Source: Candidatus Sulfopaludibacter sp. SbA3 (GTDB lineage Bacteria; Acidobacteriota; Terriglobia; Bryobacterales; Bryobacteraceae). Taken from it: a stretch of DNA of 64,000 nt. Location of the stretch: the NCBI GenBank assembly GCA_945890485.1, contig CAMDCN010000002.1:248001-312000 (forward strand), in the 5' to 3' direction. Positions within the stretch are counted from its first letter, which is position 1, and each line of letters starts with the position of its first letter. Below are positions 43,026 to 51,540 of the stretch, piece after piece. The position numbers and the translations under genes are program-made. The notes below the pieces were generated by a model. The model saw only the letters and a program-made list of their open reading frames with translations, ran no database searches and was not told where the DNA came from.

Positions 43026-45050
43026 GTGATGGGTCCTCCGTTCGTCGATATCGCTTTGACTTTGGGTGTTCTCCTGCTGCTGCTGGCCGGAGTTGGATAT
43101 TCGCGGCTGCGCCGGCACCTTTTGAAACAGACGCGCCTCCTGGAGGACGCGCTCGCCGCCGAACGCAATGCCCGCGAACGCTACGGGGAGATCTTTGCGA
43201 ACGCCAGCGATGTGATTCTGCAAATGAATCTGGATGGCCGTGTGGTGGCGGCCAATCGCGCGGCGGACCAAATGTTGGCCAAGGACGGGGCGAGCCTGGG
43301 AAGTCAGTTCGTAGAAGAGCTTTTCGCCACGGATGATCCCGGTTGGTATTTCGATACCCTTGACGAGGTCCGGCGCTCTGGCGCGGTGCGCGTGGAGCGG
43401 GAACTGATCAGCCCAGAGGGCGAACGGCTCACCCTCGAATTGAACTGCCGCATGCGGGCGGACAACGGCTTTGAGACCGGACTGTTGGCGATTGGCCGCG
43501 ACATTACCCAGCGGATCCGATTGCAGCAGGAGATGGAGCGCGCCAGGCTGGCGGCGGAGTCCAACGCGTTGGCGAAGAGTATCTTTCTCGCCAACATGAG
43601 TCACGAGATCCGCACGCCGATGAACGGAATCCTTGGCATGACCCGCTTGCTGCTCGAAACTCCGCTGAACCTGGAGCAACGCGATCAGGCATCGACGATT
43701 CAGCACTCGGCCGAAGCACTCCTGGCGATTCTAAACGACATTCTGGACCTGAGCCGGATTGAGGCCGGCAAGCTGGAGCTGTTGAAAGAGAGCTTCGACT
43801 TGCAGGCTGTATTCGAAGAGGTGATGGAGCTGCTCGCGCCAATCGCCCGCACTAAGGATCGGGAGTTTCTTTTCGACTTCCCGCCGGGCTTGCCGTCTCA
43901 CTACTTTGGTGACCCCGGACGATTGCGCCAGATCGTGCTGAATCTGGTGGGTAATGCGCTGAAGTTTACCGAGCAAGGGTTTGTCGAGATCCGGGTGACC
44001 GGGATGCCGAATGAGCTGTTCTGCGAACTGCTGATCGAAGTGGAAGACTCCGGCATCGGTATGACCAATGCCCAGGCAGCTCGCTTGTTCCAGCCGTTTG
44101 AGCAAGCGGAACCGGGCACGCAGCGGCAGTTTGGAGGCACTGGACTGGGATTGGCGCTATCGAAAAAGATCGTCGATGCGATGGGCGGCGAGATTGGCGT
44201 CCGCAGCTCCCCGGGGGCTGGGTCAGTGTTCTGGGTGATCGTCCGGCTGGGCGTCGATCGTGCCGCCCGGACTCAATTCGTTCCCCGGCTGCCCGGCGTG
44301 CGGGTATGGTGGGACATTGAGTCGCCACGCCTGGGGCAGGTCATCGGGCGGTGGCTTTCCGCTCACGGAGCGATCCGGACGGAGATTGCGCCGGAGCTCT
44401 GGATTGCCGATCTCCCCGTGATTCCGGCCCCAGGTCTGCGAAGTGCGCGACGGTTGCTCTTGAGCCGCGACCCGAGTCCCTTGGTGGGACAGGCGGCCGA
44501 GCACCTTGGATTTCAGGCCTGGCTTCGGCAACCCATCCGGCAACGCGAGTTAGTGGAGACGTTGCTCGCACTTCGCCTGTCTACGCCGGTCGCTGCGATT
44601 CTCGGTCCGGGCGCACTGCGCAAGCAGAACGATTTCGTGCCCATCCCGGCGAGCCTCAAAGGCCTCCGCATTCTATTGGCCGAGGACAACCGCGTGAATC
44701 AGAAGGTCGTCACCGGCATTCTGAAACGCACCGGCTGCACGTTTACCTTGGTGGAGAATGGCGCGCTAGCCCTGGATGCCATGCAGCGGAACGACTTCGA
44801 TGTGGTGTTGATGGATTGCCACATGCCGGTTATGGACGGCTTCACGGCCGCCCGGCGCATCCGCGGCTTGAATGGCCCCGCGGGCAGCGTCCCGATTGTG
44901 GCGTTGACAGCCGGGGCCTTGGCAGAGGACCGGGACCGCTGCGGCGAGGCTGGCATGGATCACTTTCTGGCGAAACCGTTCCGAGCCGAAGACCTGCTGA
45001 ACTTGCTGATGGCGCTGCAACCCTGCTCCAGCCCAGCTGCTTTGCGATGA
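43026..45050 (+). CDS. Hybrid sensor histidine kinase/response regulator with a degenerate middle receiver
   Basis: 674 residues from GTG 43026 (ATG 43029 is equally good). One membrane helix at about 8-25, a PAS domain at about 50-165, the HisKA phospho-acceptor His193 (ANMSHEIRTPMNG), and an HATPase with N310, DSGIGM and GGTGLGLA. Residues of about 424-520 look like a receiver domain whose acidic pair and Lys are not conserved (WWDIES; WIADLPV; WLRQP). A normal receiver follows with AEDN at 552-555, Asp597 in LMDCHMP and KPF near 647. It is a BarA/TorS-like hybrid without an Hpt domain. It has no adjacent response regulator. Confidence 0.87.
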   Translation: MMGPPFVDIALTLGVLLLLLAGVGYSRLRRHLLKQTRLLEDALAAERNARERYGEIFANASDVILQMNLDGRVVAANRAADQMLAKDGASLGSQFVEELFATDDPGWYFDTLDEVRRSGAVRVERELISPEGERLTLELNCRMRADNGFETGLLAIGRDITQRIRLQQEMERARLAAESNALAKSIFLANMSHEIRTPMNGILGMTRLLLETPLNLEQRDQASTIQHSAEALLAILNDILDLSRIEAGKLELLKESFDLQAVFEEVMELLAPIARTKDREFLFDFPPGLPSHYFGDPGRLRQIVLNLVGNALKFTEQGFVEIRVTGMPNELFCELLIEVEDSGIGMTNAQAARLFQPFEQAEPGTQRQFGGTGLGLALSKKIVDAMGGEIGVRSSPGAGSVFWVIVRLGVDRAARTQFVPRLPGVRVWWDIESPRLGQVIGRWLSAHGAIRTEIAPELWIADLPVIPAPGLRSARRLLLSRDPSPLVGQAAEHLGFQAWLRQPIRQRELVETLLALRLSTPVAAILGPGALRKQNDFVPIPASLKGLRILLAEDNRVNQKVVTGILKRTGCTFTLVENGALALDAMQRNDFDVVLMDCHMPVMDGFTAARRIRGLNGPAGSVPIVALTAGALAEDRDRCGEAGMDHFLAKPFRAEDLLNLLMALQPCSSPAALR

Positions 45051-45057
45051 TCGGGGG

Positions 45058-45258
45058 ATGCCCTACATCAATCTCCAGATCACCCAAGGCGCCACGCGGG
45101 AACAGAAGGAACGGATTGTCTCCGAGTTCACCAGCACGCTGGCGCGCGTCTTGAATAAGCGGCCCGAGCATACCCATATCGTGATCCAAGAGGTCGCCGA
45201 GGAGAATTGGGGCTTTGCCGGGATGCTGACTGACGACTTCCGGAAGTCGCAGAGCTAA
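45058..45258 (+). CDS. 4-oxalocrotonate tautomerase-family protein
   Basis: 66 residues, the normal size. Pro2, exposed when Met is removed, is the catalytic base (MPYINLQITQG). The helix GATREQKERIVSEFTSTLARVL and the strand HTHIVIQEVAEENWGFAG match the family. The enzyme isomerises unsaturated oxo-acids; the biological substrate is unknown. It begins 7 bases after the histidine kinase stop. Confidence 0.85.
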   Translation: MPYINLQITQGATREQKERIVSEFTSTLARVLNKRPEHTHIVIQEVAEENWGFAGMLTDDFRKSQS

Positions 45259-45299
45259 CCCGATTGCTCCGCCCGGCGGCCCGGCGTATGATACGGCCC

Positions 45300-46292
45300 A
45301 TGAAACTGTCCTATGCTCTGCTCCCCCTGCTCGCCTGGTCCGCGAACGCACAGGAGCCCGCCGGCTGGTATCCGCACGAAGGCAGCCGCCTCGAATACCG
45401 CGTCGGCATCCGCTTTGGCGAGGAGCCCGACACCATGCCGGATGGCTGGAAATTCGGCCGGGTCTCTGCTGTCGCCGTCGACGCGGCGGGCGAGGTTTAC
45501 GTTTACCAGCGGGGGAAGAAGGCGGATCCGATTGTCGTCTTCGATGCCAAGGGCAAGTATCTGCGCTCGTGGGGGAAAGGCCTCTTCGGCAATCCGCACG
45601 GCCTGCGGGTGGATCCGAAGGGGAAGGTCTGGGTGACCGACAACGGCGACCATCAGGTGATGCGGTTTTCCCGCGACGGCAAACTGGAGCTAACCCTGGG
45701 AATCAAGAAGCAGCCCGGCACCACGCCCGAGACGTTCAACCGGCCTACCGATGTCGCCTTCTCGCCGGACGGAAACCATGTCTACGTGAGTGACGGCTAC
45801 GGCAACGCCCGGGTGGTGCGCTTTTCCTACGATGGCAAGTACGAACTCACTTGGGGAAAGCCCGGCAAGGGTCCGGGCCAGTTCAACACCGTCCACAATC
45901 TGGCCGTCGACAGCGCCGGCGATGTCTACGTGAGCGACCGAGAGAACAATCGCATCCAGATCTTTTCGGCCGACGGCAAGTTCCGCCGCATGTGGAAGCA
46001 CTTGGGCGCCACGCAAGGTATCTTCATTACGCCCAAGGACGAGGTTTGGGTGGTCACCCATCGGGACAATATTGAGAATCTCACCTACGACACCCTGGCC
46101 GGACGCATCATGCGCGTCGACCGGAAGTCCGGCAAGATCCTGGGGGCGATGGAGTCCCCTGGGCATTGGATCTGCGTCACGCCAGACAACCTGATCTTCA
46201 TTGGCAGCCTCACGGGAAACGTCTTCCGCTGGTACCCCGGCTGGCTGAGCAAGGGGCTAGGCCCGGACGAGGGGCTCTCCCCGCAGAAGTAG
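45300..46292 (+). CDS. Secreted NHL-repeat/peptidylglycine amidating lyase-like beta-propeller
   Basis: 330 residues from the ATG at 45300, which gives a signal peptide (YALLPLLAWSANAQ); the in-frame upstream ATG at 45264 does not. Five or six NHL repeats are visible: GRVSAVAVDAAGEVYVYQRG, GNPHGLRVDPKGKVWVTDNGDHQVMRFS, NRPTDVAFSPDGNHVYVSDGYGNARVVRFS, NTVHNLAVDSAGDVYVSDRENNRIQIF. The domain forms a six-bladed propeller as in peptidyl-alpha-hydroxyglycine lyase, but a bacterial lyase role is unproven. Stop codons are nearly back to back with the outer-membrane efflux gene on the other strand. Confidence 0.8.
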   Translation: MKLSYALLPLLAWSANAQEPAGWYPHEGSRLEYRVGIRFGEEPDTMPDGWKFGRVSAVAVDAAGEVYVYQRGKKADPIVVFDAKGKYLRSWGKGLFGNPHGLRVDPKGKVWVTDNGDHQVMRFSRDGKLELTLGIKKQPGTTPETFNRPTDVAFSPDGNHVYVSDGYGNARVVRFSYDGKYELTWGKPGKGPGQFNTVHNLAVDSAGDVYVSDRENNRIQIFSADGKFRRMWKHLGATQGIFITPKDEVWVVTHRDNIENLTYDTLAGRIMRVDRKSGKILGAMESPGHWICVTPDNLIFIGSLTGNVFRWYPGWLSKGLGPDEGLSPQK

Positions 46293-46293
46293 C

Positions 46294-47613
46294 CTACGGC
46301 TGTGGCCACCCGCCCGCCAACGCCTTGAACAGCGCTACCGATTCAACGAACGCCTGCGTCCGCGCCGTCGACCGCTGAAACTCGGCGTCCAGCGCGGCCC
46401 GCTCCGCATCCAGCACCGCCAGGAAATCCGTCAATCCCGCGCGTTGCAAGTCGGCCGCAAGATCGAGCGAACGCCGCGCGGAATCCACCGCCTCCGCCAA
46501 CTTCGCCTCCCTTTCCTGCTGCCGCTGCACGGCGGCCAACGCATTCGCCGCCTCCTCCAGCGCTGATACAATCTCCTGCCGGTAGGCTAGGCGCTCCTGC
46601 TCCACGCGGGAATCCTGCGCCGCGATGTTGGCCTTGATGCGACCCATGTTGAAGAGCGGCAACTGCACCTGCGGGCCCAGATTGAAGAAGTTGCCTCCGC
46701 CGAACGATAGGTTGCTGAAAGCCGTGCCCTGCCGCCCAACCAGCCCGTTCAGTGTGATCTTCGGGTAGAGATCGGTGCGGGCCTGCTTCAGCCGGGCCAT
46801 CGCGGCAGTCAACCGCATCTCGGCCGCGCGCACGTCCGGACGCCGCTTGAGCAGTTCGCTCGAGTAGGTTCCGGCTACGTTCGGCATTGCCGGGGCGGGG
46901 GCCGGGGCCACTTGATAGGAGGCGTCCTCGGTCAGCAGCGCCAGCCGATGGCGATGGGCGGCGAGCTCACTTTCGAGCGGCGGTACGGCCGCCTCGGTGG
47001 TCGCCAACAGCGTCCGCTGCCGTTCAATATCGAGTTGCGAGGCAAGGCCCGCGCGGGTCCGTTCCTCCGTCAGCCCCAGCAGATCTTTCTGCGCCGCGAC
47101 GTTCCGCCGCGTAATCGCCAAGCGCTCCTCAATACCGCGAAGTTCGAGATAGTAGCGGGCGGCCTCGGCGGTAACCGTGATCAGCAGATCCTCGCGCCGC
47201 TCCTGCGCGGCCAGCACGTCGGCCCGAGCGGCCGCGACACCGGCACGGTTCGATCCGAAGAGATCCATCTCCCAACGCATATCCAGACCGCCCTGAAGAA
47301 TACCCGTCTCAAATGGCGCGACGAACGAACCCGTGGGCTGCTGGCCGGACGGCGTCGGGATCCGTGCCACGCCCTGCGTGAAGCCGCCGCGGAGTCGCTG
47401 CCCGCCGCCAGTGAAGTTGATGTCCGGCCCTAGCTTGCTCCGCGACTGCCCCGTCACCGCGCGGGCTTCGGCAATGCGTTCCGCCGCCGTCAGCAGATCG
47501 AGATTTCGCGCGGCCACCGTCTCGACCAAGCGGTTGAGTTCAGGATCCTGATAGACCGTCCACCAGCCCGCCGGATCGATGGCGAGGGCGCAAAGGAGTA
47601 GCGTCGCGAGCAT
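46294..47613 (-). CDS. NodT/OprM-type outer-membrane efflux protein
   Basis: 439 residues from the ATG at 47613; the frame is open further upstream but that would overlap the adaptor gene. Signal peptide MLATLLLCALA. The outer-membrane factor repeats include NLDLLTAAERIAEARAVTGQSRSKLGPDI and RRPDVRAAEMRLTAAMARLKQARTDLYPKITLNG, the typical OprM signature. It is last in a four-gene minus-strand operon (permease, ATPase, adaptor, outer-membrane duct) and should form the exit channel of that ABC exporter. Confidence 0.87.
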   Translation of the reverse strand: MLATLLLCALAIDPAGWWTVYQDPELNRLVETVAARNLDLLTAAERIAEARAVTGQSRSKLGPDINFTGGGQRLRGGFTQGVARIPTPSGQQPTGSFVAPFETGILQGGLDMRWEMDLFGSNRAGVAAARADVLAAQERREDLLITVTAEAARYYLELRGIEERLAITRRNVAAQKDLLGLTEERTRAGLASQLDIERQRTLLATTEAAVPPLESELAAHRHRLALLTEDASYQVAPAPAPAMPNVAGTYSSELLKRRPDVRAAEMRLTAAMARLKQARTDLYPKITLNGLVGRQGTAFSNLSFGGGNFFNLGPQVQLPLFNMGRIKANIAAQDSRVEQERLAYRQEIVSALEEAANALAAVQRQQEREAKLAEAVDSARRSLDLAADLQRAGLTDFLAVLDAERAALDAEFQRSTARTQAFVESVALFKALAGGWPQP

Positions 47614-47614
47614 C

Positions 47615-48667
47615 TTAATGCGCCTCTTCCTGGGCCTGGATCGATAGGTCCATCTGCTGCCCGGGATAAAGCTGCGCCCCTTTCGGCAGCGCATAGATCG
47701 CCTGCAGCACCCGGGTATCCACGCGCTCCGTCGCGTCGCCGGTCAGGTTCTTTTTCGGCACGACGTACGGCTCCACCCGGACGAAAGTCAACTCATACTT
47801 CAGTTGCGAATTGCCCCGGACCGACGCACTGGCCTCGGTGCCCGGGGCGAAACGCCAGGCCTCTTTCTCGTCAATATCTGCCCGCAGGTGCAGTTGATCC
47901 ACGCGGCCCATCAGGATCAACGGCTGCGCCAGGGTCCCGCTGGCCGCGTACTCGCCCGGCCGCACTTTGCACTGCAGAATCTTCCCGCTGATGGGAGCCG
48001 TCACCCGCAGCCTCTCCAAGTCGGTCTGAATCCGCGCCACCTGCGCCTGCGCCTGCCGCAGCTCAGCCCGCGCCACTTCCAGATCCGGCTTCCACGTGCC
48101 GGCCAACAGGAGCTTCATATTCGATTCCGCCTGCCGCACCCGCGCCGCCGCGCTCTCCACCGCACGGCGCCGCCGCAGCAGATCCTCCTCTTTGATGGCC
48201 CGCCGGTCTTTTACGGATTCCATCAGACGGAGCTGCAATGCGGCGTCTTCCAGTTGGGCCTTCGCTTCATCGATTCGCGATTGCGCCGGCGGAATTTCCT
48301 CCGGCCGCGGCGATGCTTCCAACTTGGCGAGTTTCGATTGCGCCAGCGCGACCGCCGATTCCCGCAGGGCTAACTCCGCTCGCAGATCCCGGTCGTCGAG
48401 GGAGAAGAGCAGTTGCCCGGCCTGCACGGAGTCCCCCGCTTTGACGGCGACCCGCGTCACCAAGCCCGGCACCGGAAGGCTAACGGCAATATTCTCACTT
48501 GCCGCCTCCACCAAGCCGACAGCGCCGAGTTGGTTGGCGTAGGCCGCCACTGGTGGTGGGGACGGGGGTTCGGCGTGGACCACTTTGGGTGTGGCGCGGT
48601 TCGTCGAGATTACGGCGAACGCAAGGGCAAGCATGGCAAGCACTGGCATTCCGTAGCGGACTAGCAT
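47615..48667 (-). CDS. HlyD/DevB-type membrane fusion adaptor of an ABC exporter
   Basis: 350 residues. One N-terminal membrane helix (PVLAMLALAFAVIS), a lipoyl half (LVTRVAVKAGDSVQAGQLLFSLDDRDLRAEL), a coiled-coil hairpin of about 95-205 and the returning lipoyl strand (LRVTAPISGKILQCKVRPGEYA), then a beta-barrel part (LHLRADIDEKEAWRF). It bridges the ATP-driven inner-membrane exporter and the outer-membrane channel. It overlaps the ATPase stop by 7 bases and its own stop lies 1 base before the channel gene start. Confidence 0.86.
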   Translation of the reverse strand: MLVRYGMPVLAMLALAFAVISTNRATPKVVHAEPPSPPPVAAYANQLGAVGLVEAASENIAVSLPVPGLVTRVAVKAGDSVQAGQLLFSLDDRDLRAELALRESAVALAQSKLAKLEASPRPEEIPPAQSRIDEAKAQLEDAALQLRLMESVKDRRAIKEEDLLRRRRAVESAAARVRQAESNMKLLLAGTWKPDLEVARAELRQAQAQVARIQTDLERLRVTAPISGKILQCKVRPGEYAASGTLAQPLILMGRVDQLHLRADIDEKEAWRFAPGTEASASVRGNSQLKYELTFVRVEPYVVPKKNLTGDATERVDTRVLQAIYALPKGAQLYPGQQMDLSIQAQEEAH

Positions 48668-49368
48668 GTTGAGACTCCTGAGTTGATTTCAATCTTGTCC
48701 ACCAGGCCGTCGTTCATGTGAGCGATGCGGTCGGCAAAAGAAAAAATGCGGCTATCGTGCGTCACCACCAGCACCGCGCGCCCGGGACGCACGGCCACCT
48801 TCCGCAGGAGCTCCATCACGTGATGGCCGGTCTCGGCATCGAGAGCGGAAGTGGGTTCATCGCAGACGATCAGTTGCGGCTCATGAATCAACGCCCGGGC
48901 AAACGCTACCCGCTGCTGCTGTCCGCCAGAGAGTTGATTCGGCATCGCGCGGGTGCGCGCGGCCAGGCCGAGGTCGTTTAGGATCTCCTCTGCCTTCTCC
49001 ACCGCGGCCTTGCGCTTCCAACCCGCGGCCAGCAACGGAACCGCCGCGTTCTCGGCCGCCGTCAAAGCCGGCAGCAGATTGAACTGTTGGAAAACGAAGC
49101 CCAGGTTCTTGCGGCGGAACTCCACCGCCGCCGAACCCTTTAGCTGAGCGAGCGGCGTCCCCAGTACCCGCAGGTCTCCCTGCGACGGGTTCAACAACCC
49201 GGCAATCACGCTCAGCAGCGTGGTCTTTCCGCAGCCGGACGGGCCAACCAGAAATGTCATCTCTCCGCGCGGCACCTCAAAGTTGACACCCCGCAGCACC
49301 TTCACGGCATCCTCGCCCGCACCAAAGGTCTTGTACAAATCACTGCAGAGAACAGCCGGTTCGATCAT
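48661..49368 (-). CDS. ABC exporter ATP-binding protein (DevA/LolD-like)
   Basis: 235 residues from the ATG at 49368, 4 bases past the permease stop (the in-frame ATG at 49389 would overlap it). Walker A is GPSGCGKTT, the signature is LSGGQQQRVAFARAL, Walker B is LIVCDEPTSAL and the switch His lies in VTHD. The short length and sequence resemble MacB/LolD/DevA-type ATPases, which power export by a mechanotransmission permease. It belongs to the TetR-controlled operon. Confidence 0.9.
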   Translation of the reverse strand: MIEPAVLCSDLYKTFGAGEDAVKVLRGVNFEVPRGEMTFLVGPSGCGKTTLLSVIAGLLNPSQGDLRVLGTPLAQLKGSAAVEFRRKNLGFVFQQFNLLPALTAAENAAVPLLAAGWKRKAAVEKAEEILNDLGLAARTRAMPNQLSGGQQQRVAFARALIHEPQLIVCDEPTSALDAETGHHVMELLRKVAVRPGRAVLVVTHDSRIFSFADRIAHMNDGLVDKIEINSGVSTC

Positions 49369-49372
49369 TGCA

Positions 49373-50512
49373 TTAGCCTCGGAAAACAACCGCGGGTTCG
49401 AGCACGATGACGCGGCGGACGCTGACGGCGCTCGCCAAAAACACGATCAGGAAAACGGCTCCGGCGGTGCCCAGCATGATCTCCGGTAGCATGCGGAAGC
49501 CGCGCAGGTCCAGATTGTCGGCGGTGGCGGCGAAGAAGCCCGCCGTCATCGCGATGCCCAAACCGTAGCCCACAGCCCCCACGATCACTGCCTGCATCAG
49601 AATCATCCCGACGATTCGCCAATCACTCACGCCAATTGCTTTGAGCGCCCCGAACTGCTTCAGGTTCTCCACCGTGAAAAGGTAGAAGGTCTGGCCCGCC
49701 ACCACGGTGCCAACGACCAGCGCGATCACCACCGTGATGCCGAAATTGATCGGAATGCCAGTGTTTTTGATGTAGTACCAGATGGTCTCCCAGCCAAAGG
49801 CATTCCCGGTCATCGCTTTGAGTCCGGTCCGCTCCGTGATTCGCCGGGTCACCTCGGCATCGGTCACGCCCGGCGCCGCCTGCGCCAGCACGAACGAAAG
49901 CTGATTCCGTTCCCGGCCTACCAGGTCCCGGGCCTGCGTGTACTTCGTGTAAACCACCGGCAGATTGACGAAAGGCGCGGACGAATCGATGATGGCGACA
50001 ATCTTTAACGTGTGGTCGTTCAAGTCGAGCGTGCGACCCAATGCGTAGGGCTCGCCGGGGAAGAAGAACCGGTATCCGGTCTCGTCGATGGCGATCGTCT
50101 CCGGGTCGCGAAGGTGCTGCGGATCACCGAGACGGACACTGCGCGGCAGTCCGACTAGCGACGCGTCGTCCAGGCCCATCAGGATGACGCCGCGAAACTT
50201 CCCGTCCTGCGCCTTCGCCCGGGAGGTGCCCTTGAACAGCGGCACCGCCCATTGAACGCCCTCCACGCCCCGGATCCGGTATAGATCCTGATCCGTCAGC
50301 GCCTTTACCTCGTCCAGATATTGCGTCTTTGAGTCCATCACCCAGATGTTCGCGTCGTGGACGTCGTCGATCTGAGAGGCTGTGCGGTTCATCAAGCCGC
50401 AGAAGATCGAAACTTGGTGAGACATCAAGAAAGTCGAGAACGCGATGGCGAAGATCAGTCCCAGGTACTTCGCGCGATCTCCCGTTAACATTTGCCAGGC
50501 GATGTATTTCAT
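49373..50512 (-). CDS. ABC exporter permease (DevC/FtsX family)
   Basis: 379 residues. One N-terminal membrane helix (LGLIFAIAFSTFLMSHQ), a large periplasmic domain of about 45-250 and three C-terminal helices (about 255-370) in the FtsX arrangement. It is the first gene of the efflux operon and starts 18 bases from a perfect palindromic operator at 50531-50547. The whole layout (DevC, DevA, DevB, TolC-like) suggests export of a lipid, glycolipid or small hydrophobic molecule, perhaps a toxic compound sensed by the TetR regulator. Confidence 0.87.
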   Translation of the reverse strand: MKYIAWQMLTGDRAKYLGLIFAIAFSTFLMSHQVSIFCGLMNRTASQIDDVHDANIWVMDSKTQYLDEVKALTDQDLYRIRGVEGVQWAVPLFKGTSRAKAQDGKFRGVILMGLDDASLVGLPRSVRLGDPQHLRDPETIAIDETGYRFFFPGEPYALGRTLDLNDHTLKIVAIIDSSAPFVNLPVVYTKYTQARDLVGRERNQLSFVLAQAAPGVTDAEVTRRITERTGLKAMTGNAFGWETIWYYIKNTGIPINFGITVVIALVVGTVVAGQTFYLFTVENLKQFGALKAIGVSDWRIVGMILMQAVIVGAVGYGLGIAMTAGFFAATADNLDLRGFRMLPEIMLGTAGAVFLIVFLASAVSVRRVIVLEPAVVFRG

Positions 50513-50530
50513 GTGAACCGTATTCCTGAG

Positions 50531-50547
50531 ATTGAACAGTGTTCAAT
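50531..50547. promoter_or_regulatory. TetR operator upstream of the ABC exporter operon
   Basis: ATTGAACAGTGTTCAAT is a perfect 17-base palindrome centred on the G at 50539. It lies 18 bases upstream of the permease start and downstream of the tetR stop. The core TTGAACA-N-GTTCAA recurs in front of tetR at 51185-51201, the expected pattern for one repressor with two target sites. Confidence 0.75.
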
Positions 50548-50562
50548 CGAGATGCAATAAAA

Positions 50563-51183
50563 TTAGCCCCTGCGCTCGACTCCCGCAATGAGGACATCTA
50601 CCAAACGATCCACCAGCCGCGTTTGTTCCACCCAAGGAAACGTGCAAACAACAATTTGCGCCGCCACCAGCCCGTGAGCGGCCACCCAAAGCGCTTGGGC
50701 AAGCTCATTGCCGTCCGGAATCGACGGACGCAGCGCCCCGGATTCGATCGCCTCGCCGCTCAGCATCCGCAGACAACCGAATGTGTCCATGCCCTGCGTC
50801 ATGAACACTTCGAGCACTTTCTCGTTGCCTTCCCATTGCTGGGGCTTCATAAAGAGAAGGCTATAGTGATGCGGATGCTCCAATCCAAAAGCTATATAGG
50901 TGCGGAGGCACCGCCGGAGCCGGTCCATCACCGGAGAATCGTCTTGCCGGATCGCGCTCAGACGCGCTCCGAGGATGGCAAAGGTCTCCGCCACCAGCTC
51001 CGCCAGGATCGACTGCTTATCTTCGAAATAGTGGTACAGAATCCCGGGTGAGCACCCCGCCTTCGTCGCGATGGCCCGAATGGACGTCGCTTCGTATCCG
51101 TTTTGGACGAACAGCGGACGGGCGGCGTCGAGGATGTCTCGGCGGAGCGATTCGCGATACGCGGCGCGGCGTTGCGGGATCAT
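50563..51183 (-). CDS. TetR/AcrR-family repressor of the ABC exporter operon
   Basis: 206 residues. The helix-turn-helix is in RRDILDAARPLFVQNGYEATSIRAIATKAGCSPGILYHYFEDKQSIL at about 14-60, complete with the typical YHYFEDK. The ligand domain follows, with TetR_C-like length. It sits just upstream of the exporter operon on the same strand, with 50 bases between its stop and the permease start. Operator-like palindromes before its own gene and before the permease make it the likely autoregulated repressor of the efflux pump; the inducer is unknown. Confidence 0.88.
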   Translation of the reverse strand: MIPQRRAAYRESLRRDILDAARPLFVQNGYEATSIRAIATKAGCSPGILYHYFEDKQSILAELVAETFAILGARLSAIRQDDSPVMDRLRRCLRTYIAFGLEHPHHYSLLFMKPQQWEGNEKVLEVFMTQGMDTFGCLRMLSGEAIESGALRPSIPDGNELAQALWVAAHGLVAAQIVVCTFPWVEQTRLVDRLVDVLIAGVERRG

Positions 51184-51184
51184 G

Positions 51185-51201
51185 ATTGAACAGCGTTCAA
51201 A
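51185..51201. promoter_or_regulatory. TetR operator upstream of tetR
   Basis: ATTGAACAGCGTTCAAA begins 1 base from the tetR ATG. It shares TTGAACAG-GTTCAA with the site at 50531-50547, differing at one centre position and at the outermost base. Position and match indicate autorepression. Confidence 0.7.
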
Positions 51202-51231
51202 TTAGCAGACTCAAGCAGAAGCCGCAAGGGT

Positions 51232-51531
51232 TCACAGAACTTTGATGGTCAGAGCGACCAGGATGCCGTTCAGACGTTTCATGCCGTCCACGGCCACTTG
51301 GCTCCCCGGCTCGGGCGGCTTCGATAGCGGCTTGCCCTTCGCGTCCAGGAGCTTCGTCTTCTTGTCGACGTCCAGCCGCACGGTTTGGTCCGGCGCGGTT
51401 TCGACGATGATGAACTTCTTGTCGAACGCCTTCAGCGTCCCATCGAAGGTCACCGGCGTTTGCGGCGGCTGGAACTGCGCCGCGGCGGCGCTGACGAAAA
51501 GGCCGAAGCAGACAAGGCGTCGAGAGACCAT
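51232..51531 (-). CDS. Small secreted OB-fold-like protein
   Basis: 99 residues with a signal peptide (RLVCFGLFVSAAAAQ). The mature part alternates short strands (VTFDGTLKAFDKKFIIVETAPDQTVRLDVDKKTKLLD...GSQVAVDGMKRLNGILVALTIKVL), like the DUF5666-type small periplasmic beta barrels. Function unknown. It is preceded on the same strand by the FAD oxidoreductase gene (gap 9 bases), so it may be the last gene of that operon. Confidence 0.6.
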   Translation of the reverse strand: MVSRRLVCFGLFVSAAAAQFQPPQTPVTFDGTLKAFDKKFIIVETAPDQTVRLDVDKKTKLLDAKGKPLSKPPEPGSQVAVDGMKRLNGILVALTIKVL

Positions 51532-51540
51532 CCTCTCAGT

